Origin: Njordibacter sp028825405 | GTDB taxonomy: Bacteria; Pseudomonadota; Gammaproteobacteria; Pseudomonadales; Balneatricaceae | DNA length: 64,000 nucleotides | NCBI RefSeq assembly: GCF_047730065.1 | Contig: NZ_CP159829.1 | Coordinates: 496,001-560,000, forward strand | Reading direction: 5' to 3' | Shown: piece by piece, positions 27,189 through 36,920 of the stretch | How positions within the stretch are numbered: position 1 is the stretch's first letter | Layout of the letters: each line of letters starts with the position of its first letter | Translations under genes and position numbers: made by a program | The notes under the pieces: model-generated | Database searches by the model: none | What the model was told of the DNA's origin: nothing | Seen by the model: only the letters and a program-made list of their open reading frames with translations

Positions 27189-27770
27189 CAAACTGAGACA
27201 GCTAATCTGTCGCACTGGCCATGAATAATAACGTAGGCACTCCCTATGGCCTTGCCTACCCCCTAAACCATGCCCTTGTGTTCCTAAGGTGTTGTGCAGC
27301 CTGAAATGACTACCCTTTTTAGTCTTACGTTGGTCAATTGAAGTGTCCTCACAGGCTCTGTTAGAGGCCTTATATGGGATCCTTCAGTACTATCTTTAGT
27401 GCTTGTTTTGAGTGCAAAGCTGGTTGTGTTTGCCTTAAGTGAAGGGTTGGCTACTACAGTTAAGTACCCAGCATTTAGCCCTCCACATAAGGCCAAACAC
27501 AGGCACTTCTCACGTAAAACTACCACCTAAACCACCAATGCACATCCCATATAAGGCCCCTAACAGAGTATCTAGGAGCACTTTAACTAACTAATGTTAC
27601 GCTCAAAAGGTTTGTTATCTCAAGCTAAATAGCGCCTCAAGAACTCACAGTCCTACTTTAGAGGGCAGGCGTTGGCCACCTCCCATCGAGGCGTTATTAT
27701 AAATGTGCAGTGCGACAGATTAGATTTTTGAAGGTGTAAACCAGTTATTCAGTTGGCACTTTAAGCATGA
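27189..27770. repeat. Inverted pair of the A-type intergenic element between convergent genes
   Basis: No gene is visible in these 582 bp. The stretch holds two copies of the A-type 3' element in opposite orientation: a shorter forward copy (about 27205-27400) right after the sulfotransferase stop and a fuller reverse copy (about 27467-27725) right after the stop of the minus-strand gene. Shared words include CTAATCTGTCGCACTG and GGCCTTATATGGGAT, also found at 30961 and 39535. Each copy belongs to the tail of its own gene. Confidence 0.75.
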
Positions 27771-30626
27771 CTAAGTAACCTTCTGACACCAAAATTGGTA
27801 CATTCCAACAAAGGAATGTGGATTGTCCTTTTCATATAAGTCCCATTTATCGAGATCATAAGGATCATCTGGCCCAGTATTAGTTAGCTTGAAATCCCCA
27901 ACGATTTTATCTGATTCAAAACCACAGAACTTCAAGCCTAGTTCAGACAGGCAGTCTTTTATTTGACATATCGTAAACCGATGTTCTTGAACGTGGAAAA
28001 GAAGGTCTCGAAATGTACTCACACTATAAAGGTCTCCAGAAGTTAGTATTCGCTCATAATGCGCTTTATCTGAGTTGATCGCTTCGGTTCTGAATAACTT
28101 CATGGCATTATCACTTGATCCGATGCCTGATTGGCTGATTTCTTCTCGTATCTTTACAATGTGCTGCCTAGCTAATTCGCTATACAGTCCTATATTCATA
28201 AGACCGCCTGGTTCTATGCAATCGGTCAAAACTCGCCACCCAGCCATAGGATCATCCATGTGGTGCAACACACCAACACTTTCAATAATGTCAAATTTCT
28301 TATCAAGCTTGTTAAGACTTAAAATATCAGCTTGCATGTAATCAATGTTTTGCAAGCCCAGTTCTTCTGTCTTTCGTTTAGCATAGGCTAAGCTGGATAG
28401 ACTTAGGTCAATGGCAAGCACGTTGCAGTCCTTAAACCTTGATGCCACAACAATTGAATGCCGGCCAGTGCCGCAGCCAGCTATTAAAATATTTGGAGCT
28501 GGTCTATCATTTGCTGCATTATCAAAGATCCTCAGGTTCAACTCTTTAAATAGCTGAGGTGTGGTTTTGGGACGTAAAGTTAATCCTAAATTAACCCATC
28601 TAGGATATGGGTTTGCTTCATACTGCTCCCTTACTTTTGACGATACCTTATCAGTGATTTCTTGCAATATTGGGATATTAGCTTTCAGGCGACTTTCTTC
28701 TTTAGGTTCTAGAACTTGCCTTACAAAAACTTCTTCAATGTCAGTGTTCACGGTGAGTAAATCGCTCCATTTATACTTACTTAGAGCTTTGTAGCTGGCT
28801 AAACATAAGATGGACTGTGGACTGGGTTGTTGATCATTTGAAAGCTTTTTCTCTATCACAACTTCCAGCGTTTTAAGTAATTCAGACTCTTTATCGGTCT
28901 GATTGTAGATATACTCATTGGTAAAACATTGGAGGGCTAATGCTGATTGGAAACGCAATATTCCTGGAGAGATGGAAATTTCATCTACAGAAGACAATAA
29001 AGCCAATCTTATGTCCACTAGAATGGCTTCTAACTCAAGATCAGTAATAGGACAAACACTCATTAATTTCGACAGGAGTGGCAATTCAGCAAAAGTTGAT
29101 GTCATTTCCTGAAGCGACTGCCTTAGTGTGCCTATAGAATGCTTTTCTAAAAGCTCTTTTAAAGTAGGCTCTAATTTTAAAAGACTAATTGCTGCTGGTG
29201 CAATGGTATAAGGCATGCAGGAAGTTCTTTGATCAAGTAACGAGATTATTATTTCCATCAAACCAGAGATTGGTTTAGTAAATGCAATCCCCTTCAGAGC
29301 AACACCCATATTGCTATAAACCTGAGCATAGTCAGGCCTGATCTTTAAAGCCTTTATATAGCAGTCTATAGCAGCCTTTAGATCACCTTTATCCCTCAGA
29401 GCAGCACCCAAATTATTATAGGCATCAGCATAGTCAGGCTTGATCTTTAAAGCCTTTTTGTAGCTGTCTATGGCAGCCTCTAGATCACCCTTATCCTGCA
29501 GGGTAACCCCCATATTGCTATAGGCCTCAGCAAAGTCAGGCTTAATCTTGACGGCGTGTGTGTAGTTTTTTATGGCTGCTTCTAAATTACCTAAATATTG
29601 ATGACATCGCCCCAAATTTTCAAAGTGCTTTTCGTTGCTAGGATCAGATTTAGCCATAGTGGATAGAAGTGATATTGCCTGTTCAAAATTGTTGAGCTCT
29701 GCATTTAAAGAAATCACTAGATCCCAAATCTGTTTCATATGTGGCTTAAGTCTATGTGCCGTTTCCAAATCAGAGAGAGCCCCTAATTTATCTTTTTGGG
29801 TTAGCTTAATAAGGCCCCTATTTATTAATGCTTCAGCGTAATCTGGGTTGAGTGAGATCGCTTTATCTAAATATAAGAGGCTCTGATCAATCTCCTTATT
29901 GACCCTTAAGCAAGCTCCAATTACTCCCATACCCTCAACATTTTCTGGAAATATTTCCATTGTTTTTCTTGCAACAACCAGGGCATCAGACATCTTGTTA
30001 TTTTGCATAAGCAACCTGACATCATTTAATCCTACTGAAACAGCATGAGGATCAATTTCTTTAGCCTTACCCAGATAAAAAGATACGTTTTCTAGATCAT
30101 CGTTCAACAAATAACAATGTGCCAATAACGATAACAGTTCAGCACTACCCGAAAACTCAGAAAGACAGTTAGTTAAGAGTTTAATCGCAGTTGCGAACTC
30201 ACCATTTTCCCTATAAATGATGGCTTTTTTTATGAGTTGAGCTGCTTCTAGAGATGTACTAGTCCCTTTATTGAAGTTCAGTTTCGCTCCTCGCTGATTA
30301 AATGCTTCGCCGCTAGCTCCTTTCTTTTTAGCTTGATCAAATACAGTTTTCGCATCAGTTATTCGATCTAGTTTAATTAAACCATCAATGTAGCTTAGCC
30401 AGTATTGACCTATGCTGGGATTAGCTTCTAGGGCTGTTTTAAAGAATGGTAATGCCTCTTGGGCCTTACCAACACCAGCGGCCAACACACCCATGTTGTG
30501 ATTAGCATCAGGGTGTTTAGGCTGTGCCTTAAGTATGGCTGTATAGAGGCGGTCTGCTTCTTGAACTAGTCCAGCTTTATGGGCTTCAACAGCTTTCTGA
30601 AGAGCTTCGTCTAATGTCAGTTCCAT
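27771..30626 (-). CDS. TPR-methyltransferase (MELT family, A-type N terminus)
   Basis: A 951-aa protein, the largest of the array. The MELT N-terminal module (1-115) is followed by two TPR blocks: a divergent one (about 125-345), then three near-canonical KGDL/ALKIKPD repeats (about 350-460). After a helical linker, a class I SAM methyltransferase occupies about 680-950: motif I NILIAGCGTGRHS near 715, acidic VLAIDLS, MQADILSL, and FDIIESVGVLHHMDDP, a UbiE/Methyltransf_11-like pattern. The acceptor is unknown. Gene orientation is opposite to its left neighbour. Its upstream region (30627-30960) resembles that of the minus-strand sulfotransferase gene at 36921. Confidence 0.87.
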   Translation of the reverse strand: MELTLDEALQKAVEAHKAGLVQEADRLYTAILKAQPKHPDANHNMGVLAAGVGKAQEALPFFKTALEANPSIGQYWLSYIDGLIKLDRITDAKTVFDQAKKKGASGEAFNQRGAKLNFNKGTSTSLEAAQLIKKAIIYRENGEFATAIKLLTNCLSEFSGSAELLSLLAHCYLLNDDLENVSFYLGKAKEIDPHAVSVGLNDVRLLMQNNKMSDALVVARKTMEIFPENVEGMGVIGACLRVNKEIDQSLLYLDKAISLNPDYAEALINRGLIKLTQKDKLGALSDLETAHRLKPHMKQIWDLVISLNAELNNFEQAISLLSTMAKSDPSNEKHFENLGRCHQYLGNLEAAIKNYTHAVKIKPDFAEAYSNMGVTLQDKGDLEAAIDSYKKALKIKPDYADAYNNLGAALRDKGDLKAAIDCYIKALKIRPDYAQVYSNMGVALKGIAFTKPISGLMEIIISLLDQRTSCMPYTIAPAAISLLKLEPTLKELLEKHSIGTLRQSLQEMTSTFAELPLLSKLMSVCPITDLELEAILVDIRLALLSSVDEISISPGILRFQSALALQCFTNEYIYNQTDKESELLKTLEVVIEKKLSNDQQPSPQSILCLASYKALSKYKWSDLLTVNTDIEEVFVRQVLEPKEESRLKANIPILQEITDKVSSKVREQYEANPYPRWVNLGLTLRPKTTPQLFKELNLRIFDNAANDRPAPNILIAGCGTGRHSIVVASRFKDCNVLAIDLSLSSLAYAKRKTEELGLQNIDYMQADILSLNKLDKKFDIIESVGVLHHMDDPMAGWRVLTDCIEPGGLMNIGLYSELARQHIVKIREEISQSGIGSSDNAMKLFRTEAINSDKAHYERILTSGDLYSVSTFRDLLFHVQEHRFTICQIKDCLSELGLKFCGFESDKIVGDFKLTNTGPDDPYDLDKWDLYEKDNPHSFVGMYQFWCQKVT

Positions 30627-31240
30627 GAATCATTCCGTGATGTATTCTAGGTATAAGAATATCATTAGAGTACATCTATTTGAATACATTTTTTAAGTGC
30701 TAGCACCATCAGTACCATACTTAAACAAAGAAGTTATCCAATTACTTAGATACCTAAATAGCATTAAAATACTCATTAATTACCATACATCCACTTCAAA
30801 TATTCCACAGGAAATAGTGTACTTGTAACACTTTGAAATCTTCTCATATACCTTACCTATCCCCCAACACCTCCTATATTCCAACACAACGTATACACCA
30901 TATCGGTGAATACTTAACTCCATCTTAGGTGAACATGGAATTTGGTTTACAGGTGAAACACCTAATCTGTCGCACTGCACATGAATAATAACGCCCCTAT
31001 GGGTGGTGCCCCTGCACCCCTCTGAACTATGCCTGTGTGCTCCTGAGATACCATTCAGCTTGAGATAACAGACCTTTTGAGAGCAGCATTAGTTAGTTAA
31101 AGTGCTCCCAGATGCTCTGTTAGAGGCCTTATATGGGATCCTTCAGTGGTGGTTTAGGTGATTAGTTTTACGTGAGAAGTGCCTGTGTTTTACCTGATGT
31201 GGAGGGTTAACTGCTGGGAGTAGTTATCATAGTTTAAGTA
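30627..31240. repeat. A-type upstream region followed by a forward A-type intergenic element
   Basis: Non-coding. 30627-30950 is the 5' region of the minus-strand methyltransferase gene and resembles 39267-39530 (shared CCGTGATGTATTC, AATATCATTA). 30961-31225 is a full forward copy of the A-type element, from CTAATCTGTCGCACTG to GAGGGTTAACTGCTGGG, although no + strand gene ends in front of it. That suggests the tail of a lost gene. Confidence 0.65.
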
Positions 31241-31394
31241 ATTGATATTAAACGCTATTTAATTTACACATTTGTTTCACACGTAAAATAATTCATTGAT
31301 TTCATTGAAGTTTTCTCTTACAGTTACACAGAATGTTGAATAAACGTGTGACTACTGAAAATCATAGTAACTCTGCGAGCAAACTTGGCACTTA

Positions 31395-31560
31395 AAAAAA
31401 CAAAACTTTGCTGAAGGTGAAATAGCAATATTTGATGAAGCTTGTGTGTACAAGCAGGCGAGTATTGGCAGTTTCGCTTGTGGTTGCCTAAAGAGAACAA
31501 GTACGCACGTAAAAGCCTACGCACACGCAGCGAACAACGCAGCTCGAACTGCTATCAAAC
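31395..31560 (+). pseudogene. Tyrosine recombinase (phage-type integrase) N-terminal remnant
   Basis: A fragment of the N-terminal part of an integrase, identified from FDEACVYKQ (31418-31455 region), then after a +1 shift GEYWQFRLWLPKENKYARKSLRTRSE, a pattern typical of marine gammaproteobacterial phage-type integrases. The frame is broken before and after, and no catalytic domain follows. Part of the same DNA (AAAAGCCTACGCAC) recurs at about 40150 and 42632. A recombination scar beside the array gene at 31884. Confidence 0.65.
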
Positions 31561-31604
31561 CCATCACTCCTCAAAAGCCGTTACCCAATCAACAAATCAT
31601 TTAA

Positions 31605-31883
31605 TGAGCGTTTGGAAAATGCCCATTAATGCACGGTTTTCAGCTGTCTATAATTCTGTTTGACGTCATCAATGATTGGCATAGTGAGGCTGGGGCTAGA
31701 TGCTATTTGATGAGCTGACGCTTACAGGTTACTGTTTGCAGTTAGACGTCAAAAAAACGTGCTATTCGAATCCCCAAAAAACTAATACAATGCTTATATC
31801 AAAAAAACAAATGCAACATGCATGTAATAACGAATTAAAATAAATGCTTCAACTATTTAGTAAGCCACATAATTAGGTATTTA
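31605..31883 (+). promoter_or_regulatory. Type 2 leader of the oxygenase genes (copy 1)
   Basis: Upstream region homologous to 45762-46013: shared ATTAATGCACGGTTT, GTATAATT-like and TTAGACGTCAAAAAA words, both ending a few bases before ATGGAACT. Long conserved leaders probably carry the promoter and an untranslated region; no consensus promoter is asserted. Confidence 0.55.
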
Positions 31884-33842
31884 ATGGAACTGACTATCGA
31901 ACAAGCACTGCAGCAGGGTGTTGCCGCACATCGAGAAGGCAAACTTCAAGAGGCTGAACGTTTATATCGGGCAATCTTGCAGTTCCAGCCAGCACACCCT
32001 GACGCTAACCATAATCTAGGCGTATTAGCAGTCTCTGTTAATAAAGCCGAGGCAGCTTTGCCATTATTTAAAACTGCTCTCGAAGCCAGCCCAAAGATAG
32101 AACAATTTTGGCTGAGTTACATTGATGCACTTATCAAAGAAAAACAGTTTGAGAATGCCAAGCAAGTCTTTGAACAGGCGAAAACGCAGGGTATGGCTAA
32201 AGAAAAATTAAATGCCTTGGAGGAGCGCCTAGCACTAATAGTACAAGCACCAAAGTCTACATTATCTGAACAAAAGAATAGCTTAACATTCTCGGAGAAG
32301 CGTAAGAAATTAGCTGAACAAAAGACAAGTAAGAAGACAACAAAACAAAACTTAAAGGCTAACAATCCATCTCAACAACAACTCGGCAGTCTATTGGAGC
32401 ACTATAAAAACGGACGATTGAGTGACGCTGAAAAGCTTGCTACTTCCATTAGTCACGACTTCCCAAGTCATAATTTCAGTTGGAAGATATTAGGAGCAGT
32501 ATTTAAGGCAACAGGTCGAAATTCTGAAGCTGTAAATGCTAACCAAACAGTAGTCACTTTATCTCCTCAAGATGCCGAAGCCCACAGCAACTTAGGTAAC
32601 ACGCTCAAAGAACTAGGAAGGTTAGATGAAGCTGAAGCAAGCTATACGCAAGCGATAGCGTTGAAACCTGACTTTGCCTTAGCGCACAGCAACTTGGGTA
32701 ACACGCTACAAGAACTAGGAAGATTAGACGAAGCTGAGGCAAGCTGCAGGCAAGCGATAGGGTTGAAACCTGACTTTGCTCTAGCCCACAACAACTTGGG
32801 TAACACGCTAAAAGAACTCGGAAGATTAGACGAATCTGAAGCAAGCTATACACAAGCAATAGCGTTGAAACCTGACTTTGCCTTAGCCCACAGCAACTTG
32901 GGTAACACGCTCAAAGAACTGGGCAGATTAGACGAAGCTGAAGCAAGCTATACACAAGCAATAGCGTTGAAACCTGACTTTGCCGGAGCATTAATGAATA
33001 GATGGCAATTATTATTTGATAAAAAACAATTTGATGCCGCATTAAGAGATGTGGATTTGTGTGATACCAAGAAATCGAGGGCGTGTAGTTTAGAAACCTT
33101 ATATATGTTGGGACGTATAGACGAAATTTACAAGAGAATTGAGATGCAGGCGGAATTTGATGATGGGAATTTAAGAGTGGCGGCATTTTCTTCATTTATT
33201 TCTGAACGGGAAAAGAGAAATACTGCTCATGAATTTTGCCGAAATCCGCAATCCTTTATACATTTCTCCAGTATTTCCTCTCATCTTGAAGATGCTAATA
33301 CATTTGTAACAGGGGTAATTGGGGAGCTGAATAAGGCAGAAACTATTTGGGAGCCCCATGGAAAAACTACCGTCAAAGGTTTTCAAACACGTAAGCACAT
33401 CAATTTATTTGCAAACCCATCAGGAAAAGTAAGCCAGCTTAAATCAATAATTTTAAATGAGTTAGATGCATATTATTTAAAATTTCAAAACGAGTCTTGC
33501 TCCTTTATAAAAAAATGGCCATCTAAAAAAAATCTTCATGGATGGCATGTGATTTTAAAGAAACAAGGGTTTCAGAATTCACATATTCATCCTGGTGGAT
33601 GGTTAAGCGGAGTTATTTATTTAAAAGTTGTTCCGCCTCTAAAAAAAGATGAAGGTGCGATAGAATTTAGCTTAAATACCAAAAACTATTCCGATTTAAA
33701 GTCTCCGAGAATGCTGCATCAACCAGCACTAGGAGATATAGTTTTTTTCCCTTCTTCTCTCCATCATAGAACTATTCCTTTCACAACAGAGACAGACAGA
33801 ATTATTGTCTCGTTCGATTTAATGCCAGAGAGGCAAAATTAG
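31884..33842 (+). CDS. TPR-2OG-Fe(II) oxygenase-like protein, subtype A (MELT family, B-type N terminus)
   Basis: A 652-aa protein: MELT N-terminal module of the B type (MELTIEQALQQGVAAHREGK, about 1-120), a Lys/Gln-rich linker, then four nearly identical 34-residue TPRs (LGNTLKELGRLDEAEASYTQ-type, about 230-370) and a C-terminal domain resembling the putative 2OG-Fe(II) oxygenase family (PF13759-like, about 440-650). Likely metal residues are the histidines of SHIHPGGWLSGVIYL (H567, H569) and of SSLHHRTIPF; the cosubstrate arginine may be in DRIIVSFDL. Such enzymes hydroxylate side chains or small molecules. The TPRs resemble those of O-GlcNAc transferases, suggesting protein recognition. 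Confidence 0.82.
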   Translation: MELTIEQALQQGVAAHREGKLQEAERLYRAILQFQPAHPDANHNLGVLAVSVNKAEAALPLFKTALEASPKIEQFWLSYIDALIKEKQFENAKQVFEQAKTQGMAKEKLNALEERLALIVQAPKSTLSEQKNSLTFSEKRKKLAEQKTSKKTTKQNLKANNPSQQQLGSLLEHYKNGRLSDAEKLATSISHDFPSHNFSWKILGAVFKATGRNSEAVNANQTVVTLSPQDAEAHSNLGNTLKELGRLDEAEASYTQAIALKPDFALAHSNLGNTLQELGRLDEAEASCRQAIGLKPDFALAHNNLGNTLKELGRLDESEASYTQAIALKPDFALAHSNLGNTLKELGRLDEAEASYTQAIALKPDFAGALMNRWQLLFDKKQFDAALRDVDLCDTKKSRACSLETLYMLGRIDEIYKRIEMQAEFDDGNLRVAAFSSFISEREKRNTAHEFCRNPQSFIHFSSISSHLEDANTFVTGVIGELNKAETIWEPHGKTTVKGFQTRKHINLFANPSGKVSQLKSIILNELDAYYLKFQNESCSFIKKWPSKKNLHGWHVILKKQGFQNSHIHPGGWLSGVIYLKVVPPLKKDEGAIEFSLNTKNYSDLKSPRMLHQPALGDIVFFPSSLHHRTIPFTTETDRIIVSFDLMPERQN

Positions 33843-33848
33843 CCAAAC

Positions 33849-34183
33849 ATTAAGTTACTACACTTACTTAAAAGTAAAAAAGCAGAAACTCGCAAGCTAA
33901 GTGAGCTTTCCAAAACTGAACAAAATAGGTTGGCAAAGCTCAACGCGATACTTGATGAACTTAGTGGACAGCTAGCGTAGATGGTAAAATCAACCTTGTT
34001 GTACGTTATGGAAGCAAGCCACTAGAGTTTGCTAAAGGTAAGAATGCCATCGAACTAGCTAGCGAAGCTGAGGTGGCTGATAAACTGCGTAAGTTGTGAG
34101 AGGCTGCTGAACTAGGCGAGTTAGATGTGCTTATAGAGCAGCAAGCACAGTTTGGCAGACGTTTGACACTTAAGAACAAGTGA
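33849..34183 (+). pseudogene. Degenerate small gene, copy 1 (KLSELSKTE family)
   Basis: A decayed reading frame just after the oxygenase stop. One frame reads LHLLKSKKAETRKLSELS, KTEQNRLAKLNAILDELSGQ, then a frame change near 33980 continues as KINLVVRYGSKPLEFAKGK, NAIELASEAEVADKLRKL, a TGA, and EAAELGELDVLIEQQAQFG up to TGA at 34181. The product would have been a charged helical protein of about 110-120 aa, of unknown function. Shorter relatives follow other oxygenase genes (40104, 42587, 45372, 47807, 54250). Confidence 0.55.
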
Positions 34184-34618
34184 ACAGAAGAGCGTGTATA
34201 ATTCAGAACGTTTTTCGTCGTACAGTGTGCGAGTGCAGATTGTGTGAACTATTGAATTGCAATAGGTACGCAAACGTAGAAAAAACGTGCAGAGTGATTA
34301 AGGACTTACACACTTGTTACACACGTGCTACGAGGCTGATATAAGTTATTGATATTAAATAATATAAAAACCATGTTACTACTGCTGGGTATTTAACTGT
34401 AGTAGTTTCTGCAGTAGTTTCAAACAAGATTGACCTAGCTGAAAGCTAGTAGTATCGTTCAAAGGCTTCCAGAACAAAGGTTTTTAGTGCCACTCAAAGG
34501 AAAGGAACTGGAAGATTGGCTGCCTCCGAGAACCATTACCTAACTATATTTCAATCACCTATCCTCGGTTTACTAAACCAAAGTTCTATAGCATACTTTG
34601 ACCACCGCGCATAAATTG
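34184..34618. repeat. Intergenic stretch with copy of the 39780-39915 repeat
   Basis: No gene seen. About 34385-34535 is similar to 39780-39915 (shared GCTGGGTATTTAACTG, TTCAAAGGCTTCCAGAACAA-like words, GGAACTG.AAGATTGG), i.e. the sequence that follows the A-type intergenic element elsewhere. The first 200 bp show nothing recognisable. Confidence 0.5.
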
Positions 34619-34855
34619 CGTTACGGTGACTTTGCCATGCACAACGCCACACACGTAGTCATACCTAAACGCTGTTCACCAAACAAACCACCTCGCAGAG
34701 ACCGATTGTATGCCTGCACGAAAATGAATGATGGGACTTGGTATAGGGTTGCATCTAAAGAACTTGAACTTAAAACGGCTAAAAGACGAGCACTTGAGTT
34801 GTACTACGAAGCCACCATCAAAGGCCAAAACAACCTCCCCTTGAATGGAATGATT
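34619..34855 (+). pseudogene. Second integrase-type N-terminal remnant, in frame with the next gene
   Basis: Open frame (possible TTG start at 34598) encoding RDRLYACTKMNDGTWYRVAS and KTAKRRALELYYEATIKGQN, an N-terminal pattern seen in site-specific recombinases, where the core-binding domain normally follows. Here it runs without a stop into the MELT start of the TPR gene at 34856, so readthrough would give a fused N terminus of about 86 aa. It is more likely a truncated recombinase joined by recombination than a functional extension. Confidence 0.55.
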
Positions 34856-36622
34856 ATGGAACTGACATTAGAAGAAGTCCTGCACAAAGCTGTTAAAGCC
34901 CATAAAGCGGGACAGGTTCAAGAAGCAGACCGCCTTTATACAGCTATACTTAAGGCACAGCCTAAACATCCTGATACGAATCACAACATGGGAGTATTGG
35001 CCGTTAGCGCTGGTAAGCTCCAAGAGGCATTGCCATTCTTTAAAACAGCCTTGGAAGTTAATCCTAGCTTAGGTCAATACTGGCTAAGCTACATTGATGT
35101 TCTGATTAAGCTAAATAGAATAGCGGATGCGAAAGCTGTATTTGAACAGGTAAAGGATCAAGGCGTCAGTGGTGAGGCATTTGACCAGCTAGGGCAACTG
35201 CTTGCTGACCGAGGGTTGACGGCCAATGGAGCCAATGTAATGGAAACTGCAGGCTCAAGTTCTTCTCAGTCCAATATTTTAGATACGACCACGCTTGATA
35301 AGGCGTTAAGATTAGCTCAGCGCAAATCTAAGGACGGCATGCGAGAGGAAGCAATGAGCACTTATCAAGACATCCTCCAAAAGTTTCCAAAGAATAAAAA
35401 AGCACAAATAGCTCTCCAACTATTAACTGGGCAAGCAGTGTCAGCGCCACAAGACCCCCCAATTGAGAAGTTACAGCCTATCCTTGATCTATACTCTCAA
35501 GGGCAGCTGCAACAGACTTTGTTTAATCTTAGTCAAATGTTGAAAATATTTCCGAATTCATCCACCCTCTACAATATTGCTGGGGCTTGTCATTTTAGGT
35601 TAATGCAATTTGGTGAGGCGTTAAACAGTTATAAACAGTCCCTAAAGATTAAGCCCGACAATGCTGAGGCCTATAACAATATGGGGAAGATTTTAAGTGA
35701 TAAGGGTGATCTGGATGCGGCTATAGATAGCTTCAAACATGCGTTAGTGTTAAAGCCAGACTATGCTCAAGCCCATGCAAACCTTGGCTTGTTGTTCTTG
35801 GGACTTTGTTAATACGAAAAAGCTGCTGTACATTTTAAGTTGAGTGATGCTAAGTGGAGCAAATATTACTTATTGAAATGTTTGTATTATCAGGATCAAA
35901 AAACACGATTTTATGATCAATTAGATTATTTTATAAATCAGGGCGAAATCAATCCGATGATTGGCTCATTAGGCTGTCGTTCTGCCCTGAGATATGGAAT
36001 AGAAAGGTCGAATCTATTTTGTAAAGATCCATTGAATTACATATTAAAGAATGAGATAGGCAGTCAATATGATTTTGAAAAAATATTTGTTAGTCCGGTA
36101 AGAACTATCTTAAATGAACATAGGATTCCAGATAGAAGGCAGGGCCTTTTAACTAATGGTTATCAAACGGTAGGTAATTTATTCAGCCTAGAATATGATC
36201 TTACAAAGGATATCCAAAAAATTCTCCGTTTAGAGATTGATAAGTATCACGTTCGTTTTAGAGATAGCCAAGAAGGATTAATTACATCCTGGCCAACAGA
36301 CTATCGTCTTCATGGCTGGCTTATCAGCATGAAGAGTGGTGGTGAAATGCGGCCCCATATGCATGAAACTGGATGGATCAGTGGAAGCATTTATATCAAC
36401 GTTCCTGAAAAATCGAAGACTGATAGTGGCAATCTCGTTGTTTGTATAGAAGAAGAAGAGCTAATAGGAGAGAATAAAAATCAAGGTGAAAGTATCGATG
36501 TGATTACTGGGAGCCTGTGTCTTTTCCCTGCATCACTGCTCCACCACACGATCCCATTTGAATCGGAAGAAGACCGTATTGTTTTAGCATTTGATGTCAT
36601 ACCGTGTGCCCAATCGGCATAA
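34856..36622 (+). pseudogene. TPR-2OG-Fe(II) oxygenase-like gene, subtype B, interrupted by an in-frame stop
   Basis: The ATG at 34856 gives the MELT N terminus (MELTLEEVLHKAVKAHKAGQ, A type, otherwise found with sulfotransferase and methyltransferase domains). TPRs include DKGDLDAAIDSFKHALVLKPD. A single TAA (35810-35812) stops translation after LGLLFLGLC; the same frame then continues YEKAAVHFKLSDAKWSKYY into an intact subtype-B oxygenase domain (MRPHMHETGWISGSIYINV, FPASLLHHTIPF, EEDRIVLAFDV). A TTG at 35840 could restart a 260-aa protein. It is either a one-step pseudogene, a split two-protein locus, or an assembly error. The A-type head on an oxygenase tail makes it a hybrid. Confidence 0.75.
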
Positions 36623-36920
36623 CGGTGGCTTTTTGCTAAATGGTAGAGCAGGGCCAAAGTATGTGCTCGCCTCGGTAGGGTTCTGCTACTACATTTTAAA
36701 CAATTGAATTAATTGCCTAGCTGCACTTTAGGACCCATGAAAGGTCAGAGACTGTAAAAATTAACGCCAATGTCAACCTTATTTTTTCTCCACGATAAAT
36801 CACAGAATGATTTCTATTAGCAGGGAAGATTATTATCATACCTTCAGCAGGGCCATCACGCATCGGTGCGTTTTTATCATGTACAGGGCGACAGATTAGG
36901 TACTTAAAGACGTAACTCAC
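36623..36920. other. Intergenic stretch between convergent genes
   Basis: No gene or strong terminator seen. The last 45 bases (about 36875-36920) hold the start of a reverse A-type 3' element (reverse complement of CTAATCTGTCGCCCTG) next to the stop of the minus-strand sulfotransferase gene. Confidence 0.5.

Noticed and set aside
30780..30980. 66-aa minus-strand frame
   Set aside because: It lies in the repeated upstream region and the corresponding copy at 39421-39657 does not conserve the product beyond DNA similarity.
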